A DNA stretch of 64,000 nucleotides from Mactromeris polynyma (taxonomy: Eukaryota > Mollusca > Bivalvia > Venerida > Mactridae), in assembly GCA_032209605.1 (NCBI GenBank), contig JASFXZ010000009.1, positions 12,697,553 to 12,761,552 on the forward strand. Direction: 5' to 3'. The position numbers were made by a program, and so were the translations under genes. Positions 1 through 13,307 of this stretch are shown in pieces (within the stretch, counting starts at the first letter, position 1; each line of letters starts with the position of its first letter). The notes below the pieces were generated by a model. The model saw only the letters and a list, made by a program, of their open reading frames with translations, was not told where the DNA came from and ran no database searches.

Positions 1-3000
1 ATACTAAACTTTCATATTGAGGTTTAGGTTAAGGAACTTTTCGGAACTTTTTTGGCATCAAAATTTCATTAAAATTATTCCAAATACTTTATCTGCATAT
101 ATCTTATTCTTGCATAAAGGAGCGGTTATGGTCTGAAGCTCATAGCGGCCATAATTTATCCTTTCAACTATTCAATTTAAATAAGGTCATGTTCAATGCA
201 AACTCTGTTTCCCTTAGGAATATTGAGGGGTGGAAGCGAAACTCCTCTATCTGCTTGTTTATAAATAGGCAGTTAGACAATTTCAATTTTACACCTTGAT
301 ATTAACCTCAGATTAGCTATCAACTATCAACGACTCTTCAACTTTTCATTTACTTTTCTTAAATTATTTAAGGTTCAGGGTCTTAATGTTTTAGGGATTT
401 AGGTTTACTTTAAGGTTGTGATTAAGGGTCATATGGTCATTTCCAGTATACAAGGTTAGGCAGAGAAGTCGTTAGTCCTCTAGCCTCATTTAGGAGTTTG
501 TATTAATATTGCATTTTTGCTGCTTATTGATATCATGAACATACTTATATAATTCTGATGAATGATCAGATTACAAATTTACTGATTATCTTTCTTGTGT
601 GAATCTATTATACATTTAAACAAAGGTCAGTACATATCCCTTTCCCTGTATGTGTGTAACTTTCTTGAGAGGAGATTTTTCTGTTTTCCTCTGTGTTATT
701 TGTGAACGACATGTTTTTGTTTATTGACACAAGTTCTGTCCCGTTATCCCTTCCAGAGTGCTCTCCCTTTATCCCTTCTCCATTGTGTGTTTGTATATAA
801 AATACAGATTTCACATATCCTTGCTGTAGGAACATCTTTCTTTTTTGATGTGTTCGTCTATTCAACTTGTGCTCATGATTCACTTGTTTATGCTGATTCA
901 GTTTCCTCCTGTGATAATGTAACATGGTTGTAACCCAATGGTCCACTCCATGTATCTTTTGAAAATGACCAATACATCCCTTCTGAAAACTCTTTGTCTA
1001 TAAGTTCTCTTACCAAGATGGTTCCATGTGGCTGTCAGTGTTATGGGTTTGGTTATGAAGCTTGTAGTGTAGATATCAATATGTTAAGTTATCAATAGTG
1101 TAGATATCAGAAATTTTGTATATAACTAATATATTAATCATTTAGATAAGAATGTCATAAATATTACACCCATATATTATTTTTATTTATGTTATTCCTT
1201 ATTTAGTTTACGGAATGAAGCAGACACTGGCACAGTCTCTTGGTTTATATGTATTGCTTAAAACATGTTTTGGTTTATTTTCTCCATGTACTACAACCAC
1301 AATGTGGAATGTTTGGTGTGGAATGATGGACAAATGGTATAGTTGGGAATCAGATACCTAAGATAGCAGGTAAATTACTTTTTATCATATTTTCTACACT
1401 TACTTTAACTGTTGTACAATAATACTTGAAGTTGCCAGAAAGGATCATAACCTTGAGCAAATTGCAACATGGCAGTTTTCTTGCTGTTGTACAGCACAAA
1501 GTGCTCAATGATGAGCTATTTAGATCTTTAGCTGTCAGTCCATTTGTCATCTGCTATTTAATTGTTTATACTCTATAATCCACATTTCTTGAGCAATCGT
1601 AATCAAACATGGAATAATGTCTATATGGCCATCAGTTCTTGTCCAGTTTCAATTATGGGCCAAATCAGTCTACTAGATCCAGAGTTATGGCCCTTGTAGT
1701 ATAAAAATGCCATATACATATACATGCTTACGCTCTAGCTCTTTCATTTCTCCGCAAGTCCTAATCATATTTAAACAGAATGTGCATTCCTTTAAGATCT
1801 ATGGGCAAGTTTGATTTGGACCAGATCGTACTTTCAAATCTAGAGTGTTATCAAAATATGTCATATTTCATTATGTTTGCACTTTTAGTCTTGTTTACTT
1901 TCTAGCAGCCACATTATTCCAATTTTGATGAAACTTAGGAAAAATGTATGTTTCTATTACATCTAGGTCCTGTTTGAAACTGGATCACATTGAGTCAAAA
2001 ACTAGGTCAATATATCAGATCATAGTAAAACATAGGTCACATTTTCAGCCTGGTACATTAAATTTGATCAAAATGTCTTTATCAAATCCTTGGGTGACAT
2101 TCTTCTGAATTCCTGCAATTCATGTTATTTGTTAAAGACCATGACTGCCAGGGGGCATGGTCTCAAGTGAGCGATACAGGGCCATCATGGCATTTATGGC
2201 CCTCTTGTTTTTATTATTAAGGTTAAACTTCCTTATATTAGTTGTAGAAATGGGATTGAATAAAATGACAACTGGCTATACCGCTTACATGTAAATGACT
2301 GAATTATTTCCACCTTGTCCACACTATTTATAAATGCATTACTCTCAACCACATACAGACAAAGTTGTCCAAAATATACAGTCGGATCAGTTAATTTGCT
2401 CTAGATGCAAAATTATGACACTAAATCACTGAGCTGAAAAGTGAATACTGATTGAATAATATTCATAGTGAAATAGAACCAGTCAGCTGCATAAACATTA
2501 CAATACTACAACTGCATGGTGAACCTTTCATTGATGGTTATAAACTGATTTAGGGGCCTCTATACGTGAACAATCTTGGTTTCAGCTTTTGTTTATATTG
2601 CATAATTCTGAAATAAGTATTTTTATAGCACCAAGGCTTGAACAAACAGAAATAAAATCAATTAATTGATGATAATAATAGAAAGTCTAAGACCATTTTT
2701 TCAAATGAGTGGAAGCTGGAATTGTTTTGTGATGTAAAACTTCACATGAAACTAGTGTTTAGAATAATATATCACAAAATCTATTAACAGTATGTAGTTG
2801 TCATACATTATAATCTTTGAAGATCATATGAAAGTTATGGTCTCCTTAAAAAACTCTTTTTTTTTAACCAACATGACATTTTATGTCACTCAATACATAT
2901 TTTAGAGAAAATTATTTTTAATTAAATTTTGTGCACATCACCCGAAATGAAAGTATCAGATCTTTGTTAAACATAGCAGTTGGTCATGCCACTCGATATA

Positions 3001-4140
3001 AGTTTGATCCAATAAAATAATAATAATACACTACTGTGCGGTTGTTGCTGTTCTTGTCTTGAATTGACAATCTGTCCATTTATCACACCAGGCAAATGTC
3101 ACAAAATAAAAAGGATGCAATGATCTGGGCATATATTAGCTGCATATTGTTAAAAGACTGTTAGTGACCTGAGGATGTGATAAATATCAGCTTATGGTAA
3201 AATCATAAACAAAATTCTGAGCAAAAATGGTCCGAGTGAAAATATAGTCATGACATAAATAAATAACTGTGCAGTGTACTCAATCTATTAAGAGACCACT
3301 TTATTAAGCGACCATGTTTTGGCTGTCCCTTGGGTGGTCTCTTACTACAATGTCTACTGTACTAAGAATATAAGGTTAAAAAATATGAATTATGATAGTT
3401 AAAACACCTCAAGCTCCTTGTCTCTGTGATTTTCTAAATTTACTGCCGGATATATAGGCTATTTCCCCCTATCAAAAAGTATCCATTTTCCCCAAAAATC
3501 TTCATTTTTTCCCAATTCTTTGTTCATTTGTCCCCCCTCTGACTGAATTTCTGTCTTTGTGTATTTAACGTTTTATGAAAGAATCTTTGCTCTTACATCA
3601 CCTCATATGTATAACAAACACCAGCCACAGCTGAAAAGTTATTTTTATAAGCAAAACAACCATAACCTCATTTTACCAAATTTGGTATTTATCGCGGCTC
3701 TTTTACCAATTGAAAAGGCACAGGCAGTAAAATTATTTTTAAAAAATCACTGGCAGTTCTACAAATGTGTCCACTCCTGTACATTGCAAATCTCTGTGTT
3801 GGCTGAACACTGCGATTGAATATGCTAGGCCACCATATTCAAATGAAAATGCTGGCCATTATACCTGTTAATTGGCGGACATGCTGCCCCAAAATGACAA
3901 TGGCGAGTGTTCCTTGGCAAAAACCTCAATGAGCATACTGTACAGTGATATAGATCTCAATACTTGCTTCACATGAAATATTGTGACAAAACTTGGTACA
4001 TAGATGGAGACTACATTTTGATTACTTGGGTCAAAGTCAGTGCTTCTAACACTGTATGCAGACCATTTCCTGATTGCCTAACCAGGTGAAAAGTTCTTGC
4101 AATAAGCATAGAGATTTGCTCAGGACAATGAATTTTTTTA
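1..4140. other. non-coding AT-rich stretch, no gene supported
   Basis: Only short chance reading frames are present, with no exon-like block having flanking splice sites and a conserved-looking translation. About 1,640-2,220 looks like an old dispersed repeat ending in a short self-complementary stretch around 2,160-2,210 (GGGCCATCATGG / ATGGCCC). About 3,440-3,545 is a C-rich degenerate repeat that recurs near 61,235-61,440 and 62,330-62,420. Confidence 0.6.
3288..3362. repeat. MITE-like inverted-repeat fragment
   Basis: The motif AGAGACCACTTTATTAAG at the left and GGTGGTCTCTTACTAC at the right form an imperfect inverted repeat ending in CTACTGTAC. It resembles the mariner-type MITE ends (TACAGTnnAACCTC) seen at 8,200 and 10,397, so it is probably a truncated relative. 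Confidence 0.4.
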
Positions 4141-4322
4141 TAACTGACATTGGTACCTCGTTGGTTAGAGCACTATAGGCTGTTACCTGGGAAGCCCGGG
4201 TTCCATTCCAGCAGACTGGGCAAGTCATGTTTTTCTGGGACATTTGGCTACTGTCATTTGTTCTCCACCTCTGATTCATGTGGGGAAGTTGTCAGCTGCT
4301 TGCCTAAGGTCAAGTTAGTATT
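4141..4322 (+). repeat. tRNA-derived SINE
   Basis: A tRNA-like head is visible: an A-box-like segment (TTGGTTAGAGCACTATAGG) and a B-box-like GGTTCCATTCC. It is followed by a core with TGATTCATGTGGGGAAG and CAGCTGCTTGCC. The same core follows a tRNA-like head at 7,490-7,700, which supports a SINE family rather than a tRNA gene. The Meta-, V- or Ceph-type assignment of the core was not tested. Confidence 0.6.
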
Positions 4323-5690
4323 TGTTGTTAATTAATTCCATGGAAACTGCATCGAAACTGCATGGAAACTCACCACCATATACCAAAAAGTTATTGATTA
4401 ATTGGCAAAACCTGAATATAACATACAAATCATCTATATACATATGAAATTGCACAAATACTTAACCCATCAGCACTATGAACTATTTTTGAAGTTATAA
4501 AACATTTAGATTGATCCTTTGACTGTGATATAATGTTCTCCAGTTAATTGTTATAAGGATATGACAATATTTATACAATTTTCTATCTGCTAGGTTATTA
4601 ATCTGCTTGTTCCAGCAATGTTTGGTCAAGGTCACGCTTGAGGGTCATATTATAAGTGCGTAATTGTTTCTTCTCGGCTCCTTACCCATGTGCGGCTTTC
4701 TTGGATAAATATCAAGAATAATCTTCCTTGATAAGTGGTTTTGTTAAAGCCATTTCCTCTAAATGAGATTGTCTCCCATCTACCTGAAAATGATAACTGT
4801 CAAATATGGTAGATCATAAATAATTGATATTGGCTCCATACTATTATTGATTTAACGTCTCCTGATCATTATTGTTAGGGCCTAACCATCCCAGCTTCGT
4901 TTAGGCGAAATGTTGAAAACATGACATAAAGAAGTAATAATTCTATATTAATTCACTAACACAATTTCCTGAACTTATTCAATCATGAAATATGAATTAT
5001 TGGTCAATAGTTTCAATACTTTTTTAACAATATTTTAATCATCGGTAACAGTTGGTAGCTTTTAACACCATGTACAAAATGAAGCCATATTAAAACAATT
5101 GCATTTTTAATGGTGTTAAGTATATATTCTTGAGGGTTATAGAACAACAATGACTTTACTATGGAATTAACAGAAATAAATAATATGTTCATTTTCTAAC
5201 ATTAATGGCAACAATAAAAAGTTCAATGTAAGATAAATAATATATTTTTTGTAATTATGTATGTATGTTGATAATATGTGAAAATGAATATACTGCTATT
5301 ATCACACTCTATTTAAAAGTAAGTTTATAAGATCAGAAAACTAGTCTATAAGAACAGCTAGTAACTGTCGTAGTGGACATAAAACATGCAAAGTTTTAAA
5401 TCGGCCCCTTAACGTTTGGAAAATGACAATTTTTCCTACATGGTCTATGTGATAAAAGGTGAAACTCGGAAGTAAGAACATTTTTAGTTTGAATAAAAGA
5501 GAGGAAATTGTAGAATACTCGTAAAACTGTTAAAATATTCTAGTAATAAGATAAAGCTTTATAATCTACATTGATAAAAACTGGTAGAGCTGGAAACTGG
5601 ATATTGATTTATGAGTCATTTTCAAGGGAGACAATCCACTTCAATAAGCCAGCTAAAAGGCAGTGAAAAATGGGTATGCCTAAATTGGTT

Positions 5691-5729
5691 GATGAGGTCA
5701 CGGACCTATATATAGGTCCGTGATGAGGT
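5691..5729. repeat. 26-bp perfect palindrome flanked by an 8-bp direct repeat
   Basis: Positions 5,698-5,723 are a perfect palindrome with arms TCACGGACCTATA. GATGAGGT occurs at 5,691-5,698 and again at 5,722-5,729, overlapping the ends. A related palindrome with CACGGAC/GTCCGTG arms lies at 28,837-28,856. Confidence 0.8.
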
Positions 5730-6179
5730 ATACCAATCCATTAAATGTGTTTGTTCTTTTATAGAATTTTCTTAAAACTTTTTAATAGAATAGTTTCTAA
5801 ATTACTGTATGTCATCAATGGGAATAAACAAATGACATTTGTATAATAAACTGTATATGAATTAATTAATGTTTAAATCATGTAAAATACAGTCAAATCT
5901 GCTTTAGTGACCTCTTGCCCTAAATGATCACATTGTTATCTGCCCTTTTCATGTTCCTTTATACCAGCCCATATGATACGAGTTTAAATAATTATATCAC
6001 ATATTGTATTCGAAGACAATAATTTCCAATGAAAGAAAATGTCATACTTGGTACACAACGCATATTTAACAATATCAACATCATTTGAGTGCACCTTTGT
6101 CTCGATTGTTTTGTTGTGATGTCACGCACATGAGTTGTTATTTCACAAGTGAGTTATCAAAATTATTACCACTCTTCTT

Positions 6180-6860
6180 TGTATGTTATGTTATAAATGT
6201 GAGATATAGAATTACATGATGTAATTGGACAAATTCTGTTGGAGTCGTCTGCATGCCGAAATTGAGCTGGAAGGATTTCTATGTTAACTATTTAACGAAG
6301 ATTGTATAACAAATTTACTTCTTTAATTTCAGGTCTACATTCATTATTTGTTGGTGTATCTGCTGGTCATTGTTGAGAAACATGTCTGGTGCGGAGATCC
6401 TGGGATACATTTCATGGTGAGTTAAATAGAACTGTCACAGAATTCTACATATAAACAACAAATACTGAAGAAAGAGCTAACCCACCAGCATTGATACTGA
6501 TGTCCCATATAGTTTGTAGAGAATAAAATGTATTTTCTATATGAAATTGTTACAGAATTTAGCAATAATGTCTGAAATAACATTTTTTCATTTCTGCCTG
6601 TCCTTACAGATGTGCTTAAGTTTCAGTATCATAAGATAGAATAACATGGAGATAATGTCAACAAATGTGGTTGGTTAGCTCTGTTAAGTCAATATTTTAT
6701 TGTGGTGATTCTGCTGATTGAGGGATGAAAGCAATACTCTGTCTATAACATTCTATATGAATATATAGCAGCAGACAGACTTTTTCACTTTCACCCCTCA
6801 GAATATTCAATTGAATAAGCAAAGCACTTGGCTATTGGCAACACCGAACATTAACTGAAC
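6180..6860 (+). repeat. segmental duplication, copy 1 (paired with about 9,540-10,980)
   Basis: Blocks in the same order recur in the second copy: an exon-like segment ending in a GT donor, AGAGCTAA(C/T)CCACCAG, GGTTAGCTCTGTTA, CTTTTCACTTTCA(C/T)CCCTCA, and TTGGCAACACC(G/A)AACAT. Divergence and indels are substantial, so the duplication is old. Confidence 0.55.
6333..6416 (+). other. candidate non-coding leader exon A of a small secreted-peptide gene
   Basis: An 84-bp block sits between a good acceptor (TTTAATTTCAG) and a good donor (CATG|GTGAGT). It contains an ATG whose frame would stop shortly after joining the 16,960 exon, so it would act as leader or uORF. A diverged copy with both splice sites kept lies at 9,677-9,761. 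Conserved splice sites in a duplicated block suggest exons, but no transcript evidence is available. Confidence 0.3.
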
Positions 6861-7151
6861 TTAAGGTCTAATATCTAAGGTTAAAATTCTATTTTAAATG
6901 GACAGCATATATCATTATTTTGCTTGTATCCAATTTTCACTATATTATCAAATCAAAATAAGTCGTTAAGTTGTAACCGTGAAAATTTAGTAATATGTAA
7001 ACTTTGAAAATCTTCTTGATCAAAACCTTAATGTCTAGAGCTCTGATATTTTGTGTGTAGCATTGTCTAGTGGTCCTCGTACAAGATTGCATAAATTATT
7101 AAGTTCCGTCAAAAAAACATGGATGCCAGGGGCGGGACCATGTTCCCTAAA

Positions 7152-7316
7152 TGTATATAGTGGAAACTATAAACAACATCTCCTAAACTACTCAATGGAT
7201 TTTGACCAAACTTCACAGGAATGATCCTATATGTATATAGTGGAAACTATAAACGTCATCTCCTCTTAAACCCCTAAATGGATTTTGATCAAACTTTACA
7301 GTAATGATCCTTAGGT
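7152..7316 (+). repeat. two tandem copies of an ~80-bp repeat
   Basis: TGTATATAGTGGAAACTATA begins at 7,152 and again at 7,232. Each copy continues with CATCTCCT, TGGATTTTGA(C/T)CAAACTT and AATGATCCT. The function is unknown; it is probably part of an older dispersed repeat. Confidence 0.7.
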
Positions 7317-7489
7317 GGTCCTCTTCCGTTACATAAATAATTTTGGTCTGTTCATAAATAGGTCAAAATTGTACATTTGAAATATAATATTTAAGTTCTT
7401 GGACATTCAAGTTTATCAAGCTCATGGATAAATTTACACTATGTTTATGCACAGTTCATGAACTATTCATGAATGCATTTCAATGGGTT

Positions 7490-7700
7490 TAAATCTGGCG
7501 TGGTCAGTAGCAAGCTAGACTACCAGCCTGAAGGACCCGGTTCAATCCTGGGTCCGTCCAGCTACGGTCACTGTGGTGATTTGATCTAAGAATCTTTCTG
7601 AGGTCATGCACCTCCCACTGCTGATTCAAGTGGGGAAGCTTTCAGTCGCTTGCAGTGAAACCGAGGACTGCACTGACTATGGAGCTGTTAAATGAAGACA
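7490..7700 (+). repeat. tRNA-derived SINE, second copy
   Basis: There is a B-box-like GGTTCAATCCT in the head. The downstream core CTGATTCAAGTGGGGAAG then CAGTCGCTTGCAG matches the SINE at 4,141-4,322. The head differs between the two copies, so they may be subfamilies with different tRNA-like heads. Confidence 0.6.
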
Positions 7701-8199
7701 GCTGTTAGTAGGGGGTTATTTAAACAAATTCAATTGAAAAGATACTGAGGAAACAATATACAGAATGGTCAGTCAGCTCTTATCAGCTGTTTGTGGAATG
7801 TGAATTCCATGTCACTATTACAGAATGTTAATAGTCTAAGCCCTAAATGGTTGCTTATAGCAATGACACAAAATGTATCAATTAAAATGAAGACTATTCC
7901 ATTAATAAACGACCACTGTAAGTAAACCTTTACAAAATCAAAAGCTTAAATACTGTAGTCAATCACTGAGTACATAAAATAACTGTTTTAATGGATGTTT
8001 GGTGGACAGTGAAGGACAGTTCATGACTATTCATTAACATTTCATGAATGTTCATAAAGAGTTAATCAGTTCATGAACGGATTCTGGTATTATCTAACTG
8101 ATGGAGCCAAATTAATGTACTATAATGCATATATTCTTCCCATTCTTGATTACTGTCATTGGGTATGGGTATAATACATGAAATGCTATATCAATAAAG

Positions 8200-8417
8200 T
8201 ACAGTAAAACCTCTATAATAATACCACCGTTGGGACCCTTGAAAACAGGTCTTCTTTTTAACACCGTTGGGACCCTTGAAAACGGGTCATTTTTTTGAGT
8301 TGGTCTTAATATTGAGGTTGAATAAAGAGCAAAATGGTGACAATGGACTTGAAAGTTGTATGCTTAATTTTGAGGTGGTTTTGTTATTGAGGTAGTCTTT
8401 AAGTGAGGTTTTACTGT
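8200..8417. repeat. mariner-like MITE
   Basis: The left end TACAGTAAAACCTC and the right end GAGGTTTTACTGT are inverted copies about 218 bp apart. The interior has the duplicated block CACCGTTGGGACCCTTGAAAAC. There is no coding capacity. TACAGT ends are typical of Tc1/mariner non-autonomous elements with TA target sites. Confidence 0.7.
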
Positions 8418-9202
8418 TCAATTATTTTAAATAAGAGCTGCCAAGATTATTCTGAACCAGGCAATACAATCTTCTTCACAATTGTTCATAGATCTAAAAT
8501 GGCTAGAATAAAGAAATGGGTTAAATATCAAATGGCAGTAATAATTTTTAGCAAATTAACCAGTTTTTAACAGCGTACTAAAGCCCGAATATCATAATTA
8601 CAATATTACCATAACAATCTTCATAATTTATGTTTAAAACAAGTATTATAATTTAGTGTAGGTAAATATGTCATATAAGTGTTCTGTATAAGTATAATTA
8701 TGTATTGACTAGATTGAAAATGATATTACATTTCTGTAATTAGTCATTGGTGTCTTCTGCTGGCTTTGAAAGTACAAATATGTCCAAATTAGCTGAAGTT
8801 CTGCACTGTGGGATTATAAGTGATTCTCATGATATGTTTAAATAAATGCTGTGGTACTGCTTTGGTGTATGATAGTACACTGCAACTCCATTACAACGCA
8901 ATGGGAGGGGTCCACGACTCGCGAACGCATTAGACTGCATTAAAAGTCTAAAGACATTAGCCATACCAACTTTCCCACCCACCCAATATACCATTGTGCA
9001 TACTTTGTTTTCATAATATATAATAAATATAGATCTCAAGACCCCATTGCATGGTCTGTATTAGGTAGCAGTGGTAGAGGAAAGGATTTATGAATACTGG
9101 TAACCTAGAAATGTTTGCAACAATATTTCTGTTTTTTTTTTATTTATAGACATTTTTGCGACTGTAAAATGTTCACATTTTTACAAGAATCATGATTAAA
9201 TA

Positions 9203-9361
9203 GTGGATATTTGTGTGTTTCCATGTAAGATCGAAAGTTATTTCACTGAGTGAGCAGCAGACAGAATATTATCGAAAGTGACATAACCGCAAGTGAAAAT
9301 TTAAGTCAGATACTCATGAGGTGAAATGACTCGATCTCACACCGAAACATACAAATGTTCT
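9203..9361. repeat. palindromic MITE, copy 1
   Basis: The left end ATTTGTGTGTTTCCATGTAAGATCGA and the right end TCGATCTCACACCGAAACATACAAAT are imperfect inverted repeats. The same structure recurs at 11,395-11,515. Confidence 0.6.
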
Positions 9362-9676
9362 ATTTATTTCATGCATCATTTTCGTCCTTTTTATTTTTTA
9401 CACTTATTAATTACTTCAAATTTCCGTTTAATACCTCAATTTTTTACATGACGCCATTTATATGTTGTCATTATCTTTTTGATAATTTCACAGTGAGTTT
9501 ATCACAAAAGATATAGTACGTAACAGACAAACTCTTCAGATGTAAGTAAGGAATTGCGTAATTTATTCGAAGAAAGTGTGCAAGGGGAAGGGGTCTGCCC
9601 TGCAACATTGAGCTGTGAGGATTTTAATGAAATTGATGACTGCAGATATGTAACAAAATTCCTCCTTTACTTTCAG

Positions 9677-9761
9677 GTCACCATTCAATGATATGTTTGT
9701 GTATATGATAGTCATTGTTGAGAAAGGTTTCTGGTGCTGAGAAACTGACACACATCACATG
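9677..9761 (+). other. candidate non-coding leader exon B (duplicate of 6,333-6,416)
   Basis: This 85-bp block is flanked by CTTTACTTTCAG and CATG|GTAAGT. It shares CATTGTTGAGAAA and TCTGGTGC with exon A but lacks its ATG. It could be a mutually exclusive first exon or simply a decayed duplicate. Confidence 0.28.
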
Positions 9762-10396
9762 GTAAGTTAGACTGTCACATAATCCATCATATAAACAGCA
9801 AAAATTAACCAAAAGAGCTAATCCACCAGAATAAATGCTATTATCTTAAAGATTTGTAAAAATTAAAATGATGTTCTCAGTATTACCTACTAAATTATGC
9901 TCAAGGAAGAAATGGCAAGGGAGGTAACAATCACTATACAATTTGCTACCACTCCCTGTGTGTCAGTAATAAGGTAAACCTGCACTATGGTATAATATAA
10001 AATGTAAAAAATGTATATACAAAATGGTGGGTTAGCTCTGTTAGTTAATATTTGTTGTCGAAATTCTGGTGATAATCAAATTGAGTTAAGCTAGTCTTTA
10101 AGACTCTATCAATCTCATTGAAATCAGCCCCTAACTTTAGCTCCATTACTTTCTGCTGTTAGGATCTAAAAATGGATATGCGTGATCTACGCTCAAATAG
10201 AATTTACCGAGCTCGTCTGAGATCAACGAATATTCATAACTCTAAACCACAGCAATTTGCAGTCGACGATTTGATTGGCTACTCAAAGGTCACAAGAATG
10301 TGACCTGTATTGTGCAGTCATCAGATCCAGTTAGCATATAGTATAGGAGTGTGCGACTGGAGCTGATTTTAATGAGATTGAGACTCTATATGCATA

Positions 10397-10578
10397 TACT
10401 GTGAAATCTTAATAAGACCCCCATTGGTTCTCAAGAAAATTGGTCTTATCAATAAGGAGGTCTGATTTTTATTTAGTTAAAATGTGGATGAAAAATTTAA
10501 AACTGGTCCCTGAAAATATGGTCTCAATAATGAGGCGGTCTTACTATTGAGGTGGTCTTTTTGTGAGGTTTTACTGTA
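10397..10578. repeat. mariner-like MITE, second copy
   Basis: The left end TACTGTGAAATCTTAATAAG and the right end GTGAGGTTTTACTGTA are related to the 8,200 element. The interior alternates GGTCTTA and TAAGACC motifs. Both outer dinucleotides are TA, as expected for Tc1/mariner insertion. Confidence 0.65.
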
Positions 10579-11394
10579 GATCAAGCAGCATAATCATGAG
10601 CACCGCTGTATGAATTTCAACCTCTTCTTTAAGTGAGGTCATTTACATAAAACATCACATGTGACATCACCATGTACTGACAGTAAGCAATCTTTGTCCC
10701 ATATGGCAATGGAAACGAAGTGACCCTAGAGAGTAAACATTGTATCTTGTTTGCAAATATTGACATTACATGCTGCGTTTTCTTGAAATGACATCACTTA
10801 CAGAAGAGGTTGTAAATCCCATAGCAGCGCTCGTATAGACTTTTCACTTTCATCCCTCAAAATTGTGTCAAGAATTCAATTGATCTTTAAAATTTCGATT
10901 GTGGCTTATAGAAATATCTCATTGCCTTACAAATTTGCTTGTTGTTGGCAACACCAAACATCAACTTAACTTAAGGTATGTTCATTTTAAATGATAATAC
11001 ACAAATTCCTGGAAATCTTGGCATTAAATTTATTATAAAAATTACAATTACATGTACTAGGTTAGAATAATATATCACTTGATAACTAGTAAATTAATAT
11101 ATATTTATAGTTACTGTCAAATATAATGATGATCGATAATACATTCTTTAAAGAAAACTAAATACAACTTAGAACATATTCAATAAATATTTGCTCAAGC
11201 ATATATTGAACAAAAATATGTTTCAAAACATTCTATTTGAATATGATAATTGATGTATTAGTTAATTATTAAAACAGAAACATTTATAGACATAATACAA
11301 CAACATTGTAGTTGTAAATCTCTGACAAAGCTGTATTGATGCCGGGCACATACCTTTAAACATATGTATATAATTTCACACTAATAAATAGAGG

Positions 11395-11515
11395 ATATTT
11401 GTATGTTTTGGTGTAAGATCAAAAGTTATTTCAACAAGTAAGCAACCCATGCAATATTTTCACGAGTGGCGTAGGTGAAATACTTTCCATCTTGCACCAA
11501 AACATACAACAATTC
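11395..11515. repeat. palindromic MITE, copy 2
   Basis: The ends ATTTGTATGTTTTGGTGTAAGAT and ATCTTGCACCAAAACATACAACAAT are inverted repeats. The sequence is related to 9,203-9,361. Confidence 0.6.
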
Positions 11516-11685
11516 TGTTTATTTCATGCTTCATTTGGGTTTCTTGTGAATTTAACTTGTTAATTACATTTAATTACCCCATGCCTCAATGTTTGATTTG
11601 ACTTCATTTGCCAAAGCCCGCACCTTGGCCATCAAGTAGTTCTTTTTCAATACAAATGTGAACTCCTTACTTAATTTAATTGTGC

Positions 11686-13307
11686 TATACTTCATAAACT
11701 CTTCTATAGGTCTTAATCATTCTAAACTTCATAAACTCTACTATAGGTCTTAACCATTCTAAACTTCATAAACTCTTCTATAGGTCTTATCCATTCTAAA
11801 CTTCATAAACTCTTCTATAGGTCTTAACCATTCTAAACTTCATAAACTCTTCTATAGGTCTTAACCATTCTAAACTTCATAAACTTTTATAGATCTTAAC
11901 TATGCTATCCAGCATAAGCTCTGCTATATGTCGAAATGCTGACAAACATTTTAAACTCTGCTATAAGTCTTACGGCTGCTAAACATCATAAACTCTGCTA
12001 AAGGTTTTTCCCATGTTAAACATCATAAACTCTACTATAGCTCATAACGCTGCTAAACATCTAAACTCTGCTACAGGTCTTACCCATGTTAAACATCATA
12101 AACTCTACTATAGCTCATAAAGCTGCTAAACATCAAAACAATACTATAGGTCTTAAAGCTGCTAAACATCATAAACTCTACTATAGCTCATAAAGCTGCT
12201 AAACATCATAAACTCTGCTATAGGTCTTACCCATGTTAAACATCATAAACTCTACTATAGCTCATAATGCTGCTAAACATCATAAACTCTACTATAGGTC
12301 TTAAAGCTGCTAAACATCATAAACTCTACTATAGGTCTTACCCATGTTAAACATCATAAACTCTACTGTAGCTCTTAATGCTGCTAAACATCATAAACTC
12401 TACTATAGGTCTAACCCATGTTAAACATCATAAACTCTACTGTAGCTCTTAACGCTGCTAAACATCATAAACTCTGCTATAGGTCTTACCCATGTTAAAC
12501 ATCATAAACTCTACTATAGCTCATAACGCTGCTAAACATCATAAACTCTACTATAGGTCTTAAAGCTGCTAAACATCATAAACTCTACTATAGGTCTTAC
12601 CCATGTTAAACATCATAAACTCTACTGTAGCTCTTAACGCTGCTAAACATCATAAACTCTACTATAGGTCTTAAAGCTGCTAAACATCATAAACTCAGCT
12701 AATAGTCATAACTATGCTAGACATTATAAACTCTGCTATATGTCACAACACTGATAAAGATAATAAACTCTGCTATACTCCTAACCATGCTAAACATCAT
12801 TAACTCTGCTATGGGTCTCAATTATGCTAAACAGCATAAACTCTACTATTGTTCTCAATCATGCTAAACAGCATAAACTCTACTATTTGTCTCAATCATG
12901 CTAAACAGCATTAACTCTACTATTGGTCTCAATCATGCTAAACAGCATTAACTCTACTATTGGTCTCAATCATGCTGAACATCATAAACTCTACTATTGG
13001 TCTCAATCATGCTTAACATCATAAACTCTACTATTGGTCTCAACCGTGCTCAACATCATAAACTCTACTATTGGTCTGAATCATGCTTAACATCATAAAC
13101 ACTGGTGTATTTCTTAACTTTTCTAAACAGCATAAACTCTACTATTGGTCTCAACCGTGCTAAACATCATAAACTCTACTATGGGTATAACCATGCTTAA
13201 CATCATAAACTCTGGTATAGTTTTTAACTTTGCTAAACAGCATCAACTCTTCTATAGTTTGTGACCATGCTAGACATTATATACTCTGCTGCAGGTCTAA
13301 CCATGCT
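11686..13307. repeat. 37-bp minisatellite, about 43 copies
   Basis: The unit is built on CATAAACTCT-ACTATAG-GTCTTA followed by a variable tail ending GCTAAA or GTTAAA. Early units carry TAACCATTC. Central units alternate between CTCATAACGCTGC and GGTCTTACCCATG tails, giving a 74-bp dimer. Late units carry TCTCAATCATGC. No unit is coding. Confidence 0.9.

Larger units (their letters stand above)
9540..10980 (+). repeat. segmental duplication, copy 2 (paired with about 6,180-6,860)
   Basis: It carries the diverged exon-like block at 9,677-9,761 and the same downstream markers as copy 1. It is longer because it also contains the MITE at 10,397-10,578 and extra sequence. Confidence 0.55.
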
